Shown: positions 8,572 through 18,021, counted from the stretch's first letter. The stretch: DNA of 64,000 bases from a virus (IMGVR_UViG_3300010938_000012:1-64000); one strand, 5' to 3'. The notes: generated by a model not told the origin, from the letters alone. A program made the numbers and translations.

Positions 8572-10003
8572 TTATACTTCGGTCGATAATTCTCTTTCAA
8601 GGTCGGAAATACCGGCATCTATCTTTTTTCCTTTTGACTGGATATGTGGTATAAACTTCCCAAAGAAGTTAACAATTTTGCCCCAAACACCGCCCACCCC
8701 TTCTGTGGTGAAGGACACGCTCGCTTTGACTTTTCCTATTTTTTCAACGGCTTTGAGCTCTGCTAAAATCTTGGCCTTAACGTCTTGGTTTACCCATTCC
8801 ATTATTTTATCAATAACTTGTTCGTATTGGTAAGTTATTGGAGATGCCTGATGTCTGTTTATCTTCATCACAAGCCTTTCCAACTTCAATATCCTCGTCC
8901 CGTCTTTTTTCAACTCCTCTAAGAAATCCCACAACTGCTCTTTAAGGATTTCATCGGCCCTTCTTTGAATTGTGTCGAAATTAGTATTTTTCTTTATAGC
9001 CTCTATTTGTGCTTGGGCTGCTGCGAGTTGCTTTTGGAGTTCGCTTAGTTCCGTCAAGGCATCATTAATCTTTTTAGTGATCTTTGGGGCTTCGGTCAAG
9101 CTTGTCTTTTTCTTTTTAAACGACTCTTGTTTCGGCGCAAACTCTCTGACATAAGCCATATCGCCTATGACAACCACATGTCCGTCTTTTTGTAGATTTT
9201 CGAGCGCTGCTTCTACCATATTGCCGCCGCCTTGTGCTTGTAAAGTCCTCTTCAGCGCATCAACCTTTGCCCCCCTATACTTACAACCATATAGGTAGTT
9301 TATGACTGACGACCTTGTGTCGTCGCTGTCGTAATCGGAAAAATCCTCGCCAACCCTCTTAATCTCTTTCCTTATAAGCCTTTTTATCGTTTCTTCGAGT
9401 TTTATTGTCTTTTCCTTTCCAAGGTCAATTTCCTTTGGCTTTTCAGTATCCGGCGTTTTCTCCCTTTTATTTGGTTTTGGAGGAGTTGCTGCATCTGGAA
9501 GTTTGGTTAATTGGCCGTCCTTATCTCCAACAACAGTAAACCCTTTCATCATAGCAGCGTGTTTGGCAAGCTCTATGGTCTCGAACCCTACATTGGTAAT
9601 ACACTCTTCCTTATTGTTGTCGAGTTGTAAATATAACCAGTAGGTGCCGCCCTCTTTCTTTATTTTTACATCAATGCTCCTGTTGTCAACACCCTCTGAA
9701 ATACGCCTTTTCAGCACTTTCTTTATAGAATTTAATTCTCTCTTTGTTAGTTTCATGGTTGATTCCATTGTAGTTTGCTTGTCCCATGACTCGTTATCGT
9801 CTGGGTTCGTTCCATTTTGTGCGCAATATGACTTTGTTAGAACATTTACCACTGCACTGCTATCCAATTCGTTATTTTTTCTGTCAACGGCATCTTCCCT
9901 ATATTCAAACCCTTCTATTATTTTTCCGTTCTTAACAAGGTATAATTTATAATCTTTTTGGTTTATTTTTCTGATTGGCGCTTCCTTAACTTTTTTTTGG
10001 CAT
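8572..10003 (-). CDS. Lysine-rich coiled-coil virion-associated protein, apparently frameshifted at its 5' end
   Basis: The uninterrupted frame (8572 to about 9999) encodes a basic, helix-rich protein with a coiled coil (ELQKQLAAAQAQIEAIKK). An internal ATG at 9756 begins MKLTKRELNSIKK, the MKLK-type leader seen in several neighbours. The reading frame also continues upstream (DYKLYLVKNGKIIEGFEYR). The likely ATG at 10003 is out of frame by one base at an A8 run (9991-9998); with seven A it would join. Either two fused genes or one long gene is possible. Function unknown. Confidence 0.6.
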
Positions 10004-10057
10004 TAACTTTTCGACTCGTATTTTAACAATACCCCACTCTCTAAACTTAGCATTTTT

Positions 10058-10337
10058 TTATTTTAAACTATATTTTAAAGTGCTCATATCTATACCAAGT
10101 TGTCTCGATGCTAAGGTCACAATTCTTTTTTCGCGGTCATGGGCTTCCTTTCGATTTTGGCAATCTGCAATTATTTCTTTGGTAAAATTGTTTTTACCAT
10201 ACTTTTTAACCGCTTTCACAATGAGTGTCCCCTCCCATATAACCACCATTCAAGGTATTCGTCGAATGGATGCCTTAGTAGCATTTTCCGTTTACAAGAT
10301 TTGTTATCTTGTAGAAACAATTGTACTTCTTTTTCAT
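10058..10337 (-). pseudogene. Degenerate GIY-YIG homing endonuclease
   Basis: From ATG 10337 the frame gives FYKITNLVNGKCY, then TAA where family members continue Y-G-I-H-S-T. After the stop the same frame gives GIHSTNTLNGGYMG. A one-base shift in GGGAGGGG is then needed to reach GTLIVKAVKKYGKNNF, a normal GIY-YIG continuation, down to 10058. One stop and one frameshift make this a remnant. A related fragment lies at 32668-32760. Confidence 0.75.
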
Positions 10338-10338
10338 G

Positions 10339-11946
10339 TTATTCGTATTTTAAATCTATTTGGATCAAAGCCTCGTCAACATAACTTTTTAAAATAGGCT
10401 TACTGATTTTACCGACTGCGAGCAATTCTTTGTTTTCGTTATATAAGCCTACTTGCGTGATGTAGACTTTTGGGTTTCCGTAGAAGTCATCAACAATTTG
10501 GCCTTCACTTCCCGTTCGGTAACTTGGATTGTTTGTGAAGTTGTATTCTCCGTTCTTAACCCGTATGAAGTATTGCTCTATATACTCGTATTTGACCTTT
10601 CTGGCTTGAAATCCGAGGTAATCGCCGCTTGCGTCTGTGTACAGGGCTGAACCTGACAATGAAGTGAACAATTTCATGGCATTGTCCCCAGCCACATCAC
10701 TTCCCGTCACTGTCAAGAAACTGGATGACATGTCAAGCAGGTCTGCATCGAGCAATATTACTCCGAGCCTTGGGTATGACAGGCCATAAACATGGGGTTG
10801 GGATTTGTTGTAAACACCGTCCTCAAGCGTACCGGACACTATGTAGTAAATCTCCCCCCCACGACCCACAAGACGGGCCTTTGATTCGCTTACGGTCTGA
10901 TAGAACCCCGCGTATGCTTCTGCTGACAATTCTGTCTCTACGTTCAGTTTGGAGTCGTCTATCAACCTTAAGATATTCCCCGCTGCTCCGAGCCTTACAT
11001 TAGAACCGGTGTGAGCGTTCCTGTTTCCGTTGCCGGCAAGGAATTGTGAGCCGGACAGCGCGTGAAGGTTTAACTCCAAGTTCCCCTCATCCAATCTGTC
11101 TCCGAACCTGTCTCTGTTTACGTCAATGGCATAGAAGTGGTTTATTATCTTAGAGCCTATCCTGAAATGTCTTTCAGTTGGGCTTAGACACAGGCTTCTG
11201 TATTGTCCATAAACTGCATTACTTGGGGACATCCAATCATATCCGCCCAAGTCCCTGCTTCCGCTTCCATCAATGTGCCCGTATGCAATGGAAAAGTGTT
11301 TATTTGGCGCGCAGTGAGAGTTGCATGGCGTTTGATAAACAGTCCTTCTATAGCTTTCGCTTGTTTCCGTACTGCAAGTGAAGTAAGTGACCATATTTCC
11401 TACCGCACCTCCGGTTGCGTCCTGCCAAATGCCATAGTAAACCTTGTTTACCTGTGTCGGCAGTTTGTCCCCTGTCGTTAGCCTCGTGTAGACTTTACCA
11501 GAAGCAATCTCGACAGGAGGCGCCGGTGGCGTTGGTATTATTGGCGGAACTGGCGCTGATGGCGGTGGAGGCGGCGGTGTTGGCGGGATTATCACAGGCG
11601 GCTCTGGCTGTGTTGGTGGCGGAGGTACTGGAGCTGTCAATTCCAACATTAAATCGTCATAGTTAACCCCTCCCCTATAATCGTCAGCCTGTACTTGAAA
11701 GACATATTGCCCATTTATGGTTTCTATATCTGTTCTTCTTATATTATTAGAACTTACCCACTGTATTCCGTCATATTCCTGAACATTTATAGCCCAACTT
11801 GTCCCCTGTACAAATATAGGAGCTGTGTAAGTATCCGGGTATGTGCCGTTACCTGTTATCGCACCCGTTATCACAAACCTCTGTGGCTGGTCAATCGGTT
11901 GCGTAATCAACCTTACTGTCCAATTACCCTGTATGCTTATTGGCAT
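10339..11946 (-). CDS. Virion structural protein with proline-rich hinge, paralogue A
   Basis: A 535-aa protein. The N-terminal ~110 residues are beta-rich, then a proline-rich hinge follows (PPPPTQPEPP, PPTPPPPPPSAP). The remainder is closely related to the neighbour at 12474: SGTLEDGVYN, SGSALYTDASGD and the end VRVKNGEYNFTNNP ... GLYNENKELLAVGKISKP are shared. The last ~90 residues also match the LamG protein. A tail fibre or adhesin is the best guess. The hinge would separate a docking domain from a binding domain. Confidence 0.7.
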   Translation of the reverse strand: MPISIQGNWTVRLITQPIDQPQRFVITGAITGNGTYPDTYTAPIFVQGTSWAINVQEYDGIQWVSSNNIRRTDIETINGQYVFQVQADDYRGGVNYDDLMLELTAPVPPPPTQPEPPVIIPPTPPPPPPSAPVPPIIPTPPAPPVEIASGKVYTRLTTGDKLPTQVNKVYYGIWQDATGGAVGNMVTYFTCSTETSESYRRTVYQTPCNSHCAPNKHFSIAYGHIDGSGSRDLGGYDWMSPSNAVYGQYRSLCLSPTERHFRIGSKIINHFYAIDVNRDRFGDRLDEGNLELNLHALSGSQFLAGNGNRNAHTGSNVRLGAAGNILRLIDDSKLNVETELSAEAYAGFYQTVSESKARLVGRGGEIYYIVSGTLEDGVYNKSQPHVYGLSYPRLGVILLDADLLDMSSSFLTVTGSDVAGDNAMKLFTSLSGSALYTDASGDYLGFQARKVKYEYIEQYFIRVKNGEYNFTNNPSYRTGSEGQIVDDFYGNPKVYITQVGLYNENKELLAVGKISKPILKSYVDEALIQIDLKYE

Positions 11947-11960
11947 TTATGTTCTCTTAT

Positions 11961-12167
11961 TTAATATGACCAAGAATCAACTTTAGCACCTTTTAGCCCG
12001 CTTGCCCCACATCTATTGGCAGTATTAGCCCCTAAAGTGTTTCCATAATTTCCTGAATATGTTACGCTCTTTCCGCTCTCGTCGTAATTGCCCACCTTAT
12101 ATTCAACCCATCTGACTACAACATTGTTGGGCAGTTCTTTTGGCCCCTTACCTGCCCCTCGAACCAT
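11961..12167 (-). CDS. Hypothetical small protein, 68 aa
   Basis: A short frame 14 nt upstream of paralogue A. The Gly/Ser/Asn-rich C-terminal half (SGNYGNTLGANTANRC) resembles virion protein composition more than an enzyme. It could be a fragment of a larger structural gene, because the flanking DNA contains endonuclease debris. No family recognised. Confidence 0.4.
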   Translation of the reverse strand: MVRGAGKGPKELPNNVVVRWVEYKVGNYDESGKSVTYSGNYGNTLGANTANRCGASGLKGAKVDSWSY

Positions 12168-12189
12168 TCATCTGATTTAAAGGACTGGG

Positions 12190-12460
12190 CAGGCTATTTT
12201 ATAGTGCGTTTTTTGTCATTGGTCTTACAACTTCAACTAGTTTCATGTATTTACAGAAGGGTTTGATTGAAATCTAAGAACACGCCCACATTTCCTTGAG
12301 CAGGCGTTTTTGTTAGTTACATTTTCATTACATGTTGGACACAGTTTCCATAAAGGAGCGAAATCTGATACATTATTTTTTTAGATGTAGAGAAAATCCC
12401 CTTACTCCGAGATTTTCATCACATATTCTGCAAAGATGTTTTCCTGTTGGTTATTTTTTA
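12190..12460 (-). pseudogene. Remnant of a zinc-finger homing endonuclease
   Basis: No intact gene lies in this stretch. Two frames still encode zinc-binding clusters like the N-terminus of the HNH gene at 15016: HLCRICDENLGVRGFSLHL (about 12385-12445) and LCPTCNENVTNKNACSRKCG (about 12300-12350). Stops and frame changes separate them. It lies between two paralogous tail genes, where a homing nuclease would be expected. Confidence 0.5.
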
Positions 12461-12473
12461 TAGTTTTTCGTGT

Positions 12474-14033
12474 TTAAAACATTAACATTGAGGACAATAT
12501 AAATCCGATCCAAACAAATTCGAGTTTAAGCTTAATCAACGCCTCTTTTGTGAATTTCTTCTGTAATGGCTTGGACAACTTGCCCACTGCAAGCAAGTCC
12601 TTGTTGTCGTTGTACAACCCTACTGTTGTTATGTATGTTGTGGGGTCTCCGATCATAGTAGGTTCAGCCAAATCCCCCTCGCTTCCTGTGACAAATGTTG
12701 GGTTGTTTGTGAAGTTGTATTCTTGGTTTTTTACCCTCACGAAATAGTGAGTGGACTTGACCTTTTCACCACTCCTTCCTTGGAATCCAAGCCTGTCTCC
12801 GCTTGCGTCTGTGTACAAGGCTGAACCTGACAATGACAGGAATAGTTTATATGCGTTGTTTCCGGGGATTTCCGAACCTGTGACAGTCAGGAAGCTCGCG
12901 CTCATGTCCAACCTGTTTCCGTCGAGCACAATGACACCTAACCTTCTGTAAAGTTTGCCATAATAATGCGGCGCTGAACTGTTGTAAACACCGTCCTCAA
13001 GTGTGCCGGACACTATATTATAGACCTCTCCGGCTGTTGTCACATCTGCCGAAGCAATTCTACTGTCATCAATTAATCGGGTTACTGCTTGTGTCGGGAA
13101 CACTCTTACATTTGAACCTGTCCACGCATTTTGCGCCCCGCCGCCAGCAAGCCACTGTGAGCCGCTCAATCTCTGTAAGTTTATCTCAAGGTTTCCCTCA
13201 TCAATAAACTCCCGCATACGCGCCCTATTTACGTTTATCACATAGATAGAATCCGTCGCTTTTCCGCCAATTGTGAACCTTTGTTCGTCCGCCTCAAGGC
13301 ACAGTTGCTTGTACTGCCCATAAATTGCACGGCTTGGGGTATCGTTTATCTGCCCCCCCTCATCTGCTGAACCAGACCCCTGTTTGTGCCCCCACGCTAC
13401 GGAAAACTGCGGCTCACTTCCACACTCACCACTACCAGAGTTGTATATTTCGTAATAATACCTCTGCTGTGTGGCATTTTGTCCAGAAGACGTGTGGAAC
13501 GTCAACAAGTTGGATACGTTACCTGACCACAATGCGCGAGTAATTGTTTCCTGCTGGTTTGGGACAATGTCCCCTGCCTCGAACCTTGTCCATATCCTGC
13601 CCGACCCAAGATTGTTTGGCGGCAACGGGGCTGGGTACGTTGGGCTTGTTGGGACGATTGGCGGCACTGCCCCGCCTCCGCCCGTATCCCTTGGAGGAGG
13701 CGCAAAATCTCTTATAGGGGGAAACAAACCCCCACCTGTCTGCGGCTTTACTCCGCCTGTATCAATAGATGGGCCCGTTGGTACAACGTTGTGTACAACA
13801 TTGTTCTCGTCCAGCACCAAAAAATTACCTTTTGGGGTTTCAAATCCCGCAACAGAAACTCCGGGCATTATTTGCTTATTTACTGGTTGGGTGTTTTGCA
13901 ACACAGACGGGTCGTTAGACACGGGTACAAGCGTTATTCCCGCCTCCTCTATTTTAGCCTTTTGAGACTCGTCTACCTTTTGAACAGTTCCGCTCGACCC
14001 GGCTGCTGCCATCCCTTTTTGTATAAATGCCAT
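12474..14033 (-). CDS. Virion structural protein with proline-rich hinge, paralogue B
   Basis: A 519-aa paralogue of the 10339 protein over roughly its last 380 residues, with the same C-terminal module (VRVKNQEYNFTNNP ... GLYNDNKDLLAVGKLSKP). Its N-terminal ~110 residues differ, and a Pro/Gly-rich hinge lies near residues 115-145. It ends with a hydrophobic extra tail (VWIGFILSSMLMF) after the point where its relatives stop, suggesting a lost stop codon. Likely tail fibre or adhesin. Confidence 0.7.
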   Translation of the reverse strand: MAFIQKGMAAAGSSGTVQKVDESQKAKIEEAGITLVPVSNDPSVLQNTQPVNKQIMPGVSVAGFETPKGNFLVLDENNVVHNVVPTGPSIDTGGVKPQTGGGLFPPIRDFAPPPRDTGGGGAVPPIVPTSPTYPAPLPPNNLGSGRIWTRFEAGDIVPNQQETITRALWSGNVSNLLTFHTSSGQNATQQRYYYEIYNSGSGECGSEPQFSVAWGHKQGSGSADEGGQINDTPSRAIYGQYKQLCLEADEQRFTIGGKATDSIYVINVNRARMREFIDEGNLEINLQRLSGSQWLAGGGAQNAWTGSNVRVFPTQAVTRLIDDSRIASADVTTAGEVYNIVSGTLEDGVYNSSAPHYYGKLYRRLGVIVLDGNRLDMSASFLTVTGSEIPGNNAYKLFLSLSGSALYTDASGDRLGFQGRSGEKVKSTHYFVRVKNQEYNFTNNPTFVTGSEGDLAEPTMIGDPTTYITTVGLYNDNKDLLAVGKLSKPLQKKFTKEALIKLKLEFVWIGFILSSMLMF

Positions 14034-14058
14034 TTATTTTTCCTATTTTGTGTTGATA

Positions 14059-15012
14059 TTAAGGAAGTTTTATAGGCGCATTGCCTGTCAACGGAATGTT
14101 GGGAGTTGTGTTTGTTGTCACTTTCCTTACAGTTATGTTGATGACCGTGCTGCCGCCCGTCTCATTACCTACGATTGTCAGGGTAGTTGACCTCGCTGCA
14201 AGGTTCAACATGTTTGCAGTAATAACAACACTCTTACCCGAAACCGTTATCGATGCTCCGATCTCGCTTTCTGTCAATGGAGCAGGAACAAGGTTTCCGG
14301 TTCCGCCAAATTGCTGTCCCGGTGCTGCTTGGTCAACATACATAGAACATACGTCACTGTCAGCCAGCGTAAACGAATACCCAAACGTCGTGTTTCCGTC
14401 CGTGTAATTTATTGTCTGCGGCGTAATAGTGATTGACTGTCCCGGACTTAACGTGAACGAGGATTGTGGCACAGACACAACAGGTATCCTTACGGTCTTG
14501 CGAGGCAGTGTCACAAGTTTGTACTTCATATTTTGTGTTTCGTCGGGCACAGCCTCGGTTATGGGCATACTTTCGAGGACAATGCCGTAGTATGCGCTTC
14601 CGAGTGGGTGGTCTGGATTCCACAGCGAATAATCAATTTCATCGTCAGCAAGTGCGAAGTAAGTCACATTGAACTCATTACGTCCACGGCTGAGTAGTTC
14701 CCTGCCTTTACGAGTTAATCATTTTGTTATCCAAGAGGCTTTTTATCCTCTTGTTCTTACAATTTATTTCTTGTAAGGTCGGCGTACATTTTCAACCAAT
14801 TCATAATTTTGGTTGTCGGAGACTCTTGGAAGTTTTCTTGCTCTCTTATCGCTCAACTTCTACGCTCTACAAGGAATTTTGATTTAAACCCCTCTCGGTA
14901 TTGCCATTTCAGGTTTCACCGATTTTCCCCAATTTTTACCCTATCATTACTGATCGGGGCGACATTAACCTATCGCATCGACAGTTATACTTTGGTTAGA
15001 AAGATAACCCAT
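14059..15012 (-). CDS. Virion structural protein, gene split by a group I intron
   Basis: Exon 1 is 14972-15012 (MGYLSNQSITVDAI, split in the last codon). Exon 2 is 14059-14719 (LTRKGRELLSRGRNEF onward). Joined, the CDS is 702 nt, 233 aa. I recognise the start of a phage structural family of the form MGYLSN.SITVDAIL.KKGRELL, which confirms the join. Without splicing the second part has only an internal GTG start (14667). The C-terminal half is Thr/Ser-rich and beta-like, as in tail proteins. A free-standing HNH endonuclease gene ends 3 nt before this start codon. Confidence 0.85.
14720..14971 (-). ncRNA. Group I self-splicing intron (252 nt, no ORF)
   Basis: Exon 1 ends ...GCGAT and pairs with intron GTCGC, giving a 5-bp P1 with the canonical U-G at the splice site and an 8-nt loop AGGTTAAT. 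The loop's GTTAAT is exactly complementary to ATTAAC at the start of exon 2, a perfect P10. The intron ends in G (the omega G at 14720). Removal restores the reading frame of a recognised protein family. I did not fold the P3-P8 core. Confidence 0.88.
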
Positions 15013-15015
15013 ATT

Positions 15016-15966
15016 TTATTTGTCCTTTTCTATTTTATTTAAAATAATATTCTGTTTAAACACTTCAACTTCCTTGTTAAACGAATACATTGTTTCTTTG
15101 TTATTGTGTATTTTTGAATGACATGACCTGCATACAAATATTAAATTCTCAAAACTATCATTCTTTTTGTTTTCGTCTACATGATGAAGGCATAGAGTAT
15201 TGGTATCGTCTTTACATCTAAAACATTTTCCATCTTGCTGCTCTCTTAAAAAATACCTATACTGTTTATTATAGAATTTTTCAGTATATGGAACATCTTT
15301 ATTTGGATTAAACTTGTAGTGATTTTCACCCGCTATTTTTTCAATTCTATCATCAGTGAACTTATCTTTACCTCTATTCCACGGAACCAATACTCCTGAT
15401 GCAAACCTTTCTATTTTTGTTTTAGAAGCCCTACTTCCTATTCTACTATAAATATAACTAACGTCTTCTTTTGTCTTGTTGTTTGTAAAATGTCTTTTAC
15501 TCAAAGTACCATCTTCTGATTGTCTTATCTTTGTTTCTTGCATCTTTGCCCTACGCCTTTCCTTTTCCTCTGGGTTAGATAGTAACTCCTTCATGTATTT
15601 TGAACGCTTCTTCTTAGTTTCCTCTGAAAAAGTTGGTGGGTTATCTACCCTATATTCTTTTACAGATTTAGATATTTTAGAAACAGCAGTTTTATACTCT
15701 TCTGAGTCTTTGTCGTATTTTGTCTGCCAGTTCCCCCCACCAGAATGTCCAACATAGCATTCGTTAATTTTGTAACCGTTTACTTTTACTTCCTTTCCAC
15801 ATCCGCAAACACAAGTTGGCATTATTCCTTTGAGTATATGTGTTTTAGTATACGCTGTCTTATCAATTCCATGTTCGTCATGTATATGCTTTGTGAAACT
15901 TCCGACTGTTCGGTACTCTCTTTCGCATATTTTACATACTAAATCTGTTAATAAATTTTTTGCCAT
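15016..15966 (-). CDS. HNH homing endonuclease with N-terminal zinc finger
   Basis: A 316-aa protein. It has a C2H2-like finger near residues 10-30 (CKICEREYRTVGSFTKHIHDEH), a second Cys cluster (CVCGCGKE), a basic middle, and a C-terminal HNH with zinc ligands (CFRCKDDTNTLCLHHVDENK ... CRSCHSKIHN). It ends 3 nt before the intron-split gene, so it probably mobilises that intron or protects the site, although it lies outside the intron. Confidence 0.88.
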   Translation of the reverse strand: MAKNLLTDLVCKICEREYRTVGSFTKHIHDEHGIDKTAYTKTHILKGIMPTCVCGCGKEVKVNGYKINECYVGHSGGGNWQTKYDKDSEEYKTAVSKISKSVKEYRVDNPPTFSEETKKKRSKYMKELLSNPEEKERRRAKMQETKIRQSEDGTLSKRHFTNNKTKEDVSYIYSRIGSRASKTKIERFASGVLVPWNRGKDKFTDDRIEKIAGENHYKFNPNKDVPYTEKFYNKQYRYFLREQQDGKCFRCKDDTNTLCLHHVDENKKNDSFENLIFVCRSCHSKIHNNKETMYSFNKEVEVFKQNIILNKIEKDK

Positions 15967-15984
15967 CTTTCTTTAATTGTGAAT

Positions 15985-16188
15985 TTACTGCTGTGTTTTA
16001 ATAAAGTTTATAAAAAGCTCTATACTTCCTTCTTTACTACATTTATAAACAAGTGTACTATTTAGTGTATCATCATAATTATCATAAAGCCCTTTCAACC
16101 TACTAAGCATATCTTCTAAGTCTTCGTAGGAACCAATAAAGTATTGTTTATTATTTTGTTGCGATAATTTTTTTATAAGTGCAGGGAG
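15985..16188 (-). pseudogene. In-frame coding continuation after a TAA stop
   Basis: Directly after the TAA (16189-16191) of the upstream gene, the same frame stays open for 67 codons (LPALIKKLSQQNNKQYF ... LYDNYDDTLNSTLVYKCSKEG) and ends TAA 15985-15987. It has protein-like composition. The first ATG is at codon 26, so no start precedes the conserved-looking part. It may be the detached C-terminus of the upstream gene after a CAA-to-TAA change, or a separate gene that lost its start. Confidence 0.5.
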
Positions 16189-16872
16189 TTAGTAATCATA
16201 CTCTTCCTTATTTAGTTGATAAGATTTATCTCCATACATATCCTTCAAAGCCCTTCTAACTATCGGCCTGATAACCGCTCTAAGCCTGTTCTCAAGCATG
16301 ATTCTTCTATTGCTTTTTTTGCTTTCTCTCATACGTCTGTTTTCTTCCATGTCATCTTCTTCATCCTCTTGTTTTTCATCATCAATGGTGCTACCCTTTG
16401 GTATTACCCCTAAATCTCCAAGGTACTCTGCCAGACGGTCTAAATCTTGGTCTGGCTTGTACTTCAAGAACCCGCCCTCAATCATATCTTCAACCTGTTC
16501 GGTATCACAATCCCAAACCACATTGTCGTCATAGTCGTACAATGTAGCAGCGTACTCTCCCCTTTCGTCGAGGTCAACATTTAAGTAATAGTTTTGGTCA
16601 GCGTTGACATCTTCTTTTACATTAGACCTTTTTTTATTGTAAGTAGGGTCTATTATGTTCAAATCTATCATCTCATCCCGTATCAACTCCCTATCAAAAG
16701 AGTCGCCATAAAACTTATGGTTTGGGTTCTTTTTTAAGACGGCATCACACCCTTTTTTAATTTCTTGCCAAGTAATATCCTTCTTGTGCTTTTTGCAGGG
16801 ATAGATGCCGTTTGGGCCATAAAATTTATTGAAATATTTTACAAAATTTAAAGTTTTAGAGTTCATTTTCAA
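16189..16872 (-). CDS. Hypothetical acidic/basic protein, 227 aa
   Basis: Begins MKMNSKTLNFVKYFNKFYGPNG. It has an acidic middle (DDEKQEDEEDDMEE) and a basic C-terminus (NRLRAVIRPIVRRALKDMYG) of the kind seen in internal phage proteins. No enzyme motif recognised. The same frame continues past its stop for 67 more codons. Located in the virion-gene block. Confidence 0.7.
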   Translation of the reverse strand: MKMNSKTLNFVKYFNKFYGPNGIYPCKKHKKDITWQEIKKGCDAVLKKNPNHKFYGDSFDRELIRDEMIDLNIIDPTYNKKRSNVKEDVNADQNYYLNVDLDERGEYAATLYDYDDNVVWDCDTEQVEDMIEGGFLKYKPDQDLDRLAEYLGDLGVIPKGSTIDDEKQEDEEDDMEENRRMRESKKSNRRIMLENRLRAVIRPIVRRALKDMYGDKSYQLNKEEYDY

Positions 16873-16883
16873 ATCCTTTATTT

Positions 16884-17102
16884 TTAATCATAATCATTCT
16901 CATACTTAACAGTGTCTATGACATCACTCGGACTGTTCTTGCTTAAAATATCTCGAACTTCTTTCCACAATTTCTCTATTTGAGGCTTTTTGTTCCTTAT
17001 TTTAAAGTCATAGTCGTGTAGTTCGTGTGCTAGTTGACTTAGTTTGTTTGCCACAAAAGCAGCAGTTACCTTATTCCCAAAAACGGCTTCTTTAAGTTTC
17101 AT
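16884..17102 (-). CDS. Small helical protein with MKLK leader, 72 aa
   Basis: Starts MKLKEAVFGNKV and is predicted to be largely helical (FVANKLSQLAHELHDYDFKIR). The N-terminus belongs to the recurring MKLK class in this window. No domain recognised. An internal virion protein is possible from context. Confidence 0.6.
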   Translation of the reverse strand: MKLKEAVFGNKVTAAFVANKLSQLAHELHDYDFKIRNKKPQIEKLWKEVRDILSKNSPSDVIDTVKYENDYD

Positions 17103-17130
17103 TTAAAAATTCTCCTAACCTTTATAATTA

Positions 17131-18021
17131 TCATCTCCTAATCGTTTTCCGAAGTTGAGACAGTTCTTCTTTTATGGTGTCTTTGTTTTGTGTTGTTATG
17201 TCAAGGCGATTGTTTCGTGTTGGGTATTCGTCGGTCGCATCAAAGATGACTTTCTCCGAACCTTCTTCCAAGAACCTTACAGTTTTTATAGAATGCTGCT
17301 TCTGGACCTTGTTGGTCTGGTACTTGTATTCAGACCTCAAATAACCGTCTACTTGCAAAGTTATAGTGGTCTTAATAAGCCTATCTTCTCCCGGCACATT
17401 TACATTATCGTGCGTAACGTCTTGAATATTTGTCCTGAACGTATTAACATCCCCCCAAACATGGTCATTGGTGTTGTTTATGGAGTGAACTATGTGGTTC
17501 ATCTGCTCCTGCAAGTCAGTCCATATCATAAGCTCATAAGACACTCTAACATAGTCGGGAAAGTCAACGAGATAATATTCTACCGAATCTTTCTTTAGGT
17601 ACTGTCCCTCGGTTCTGTCCCATTGCATGCTCCTCGTTTTTTGAGGGAATAGTTTATAGGTCGGCTTGCCTTGGTTTGAATTATACATCGGAATCCTGCC
17701 GTCCGCCGCCATAGAAGTTCTACGAATAGTTATGACCGGTGATAACAACTTCCTTGCGCTGTCCCTTAAATACCCGTGTTGTCTAATTTGAGACCACTTC
17801 TCCCCGGTAGCGAACATGACAGGTACCGGTATTGAGGTGTCATTTTCTACAACCTGTAATTTAAGGCTGTTCACAAGGTGGTGATAAACTGCATAGTCGA
17901 TATCGTATAATGTCACCTTTGGTACAGTCACTTCGTCCACATCACGCCTGATCATGTCTGCTCGACTGTAATTAGGAGACGTTTTGCCTTCTTGATATGG
18001 TGTTATTGTTGGGTTTGCCAT
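17131..18021 (-). CDS. Candidate tail completion / sheath-stabilising protein (gp15-like)
   Basis: A 296-aa protein. The segments YDIDYAVYHHLVNSLKLQV and PVMFATGEKWSQIRQ recall a conserved myovirus tail or neck protein. Its place next to a neck-protein candidate and the size (T4 gp15 is 272 aa) suggest the gp15 role of closing the top of the tail. The assignment rests on position and general resemblance, not on a diagnostic motif. Confidence 0.55.
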   Translation of the reverse strand: MANPTITPYQEGKTSPNYSRADMIRRDVDEVTVPKVTLYDIDYAVYHHLVNSLKLQVVENDTSIPVPVMFATGEKWSQIRQHGYLRDSARKLLSPVITIRRTSMAADGRIPMYNSNQGKPTYKLFPQKTRSMQWDRTEGQYLKKDSVEYYLVDFPDYVRVSYELMIWTDLQEQMNHIVHSINNTNDHVWGDVNTFRTNIQDVTHDNVNVPGEDRLIKTTITLQVDGYLRSEYKYQTNKVQKQHSIKTVRFLEEGSEKVIFDATDEYPTRNNRLDITTQNKDTIKEELSQLRKTIRR

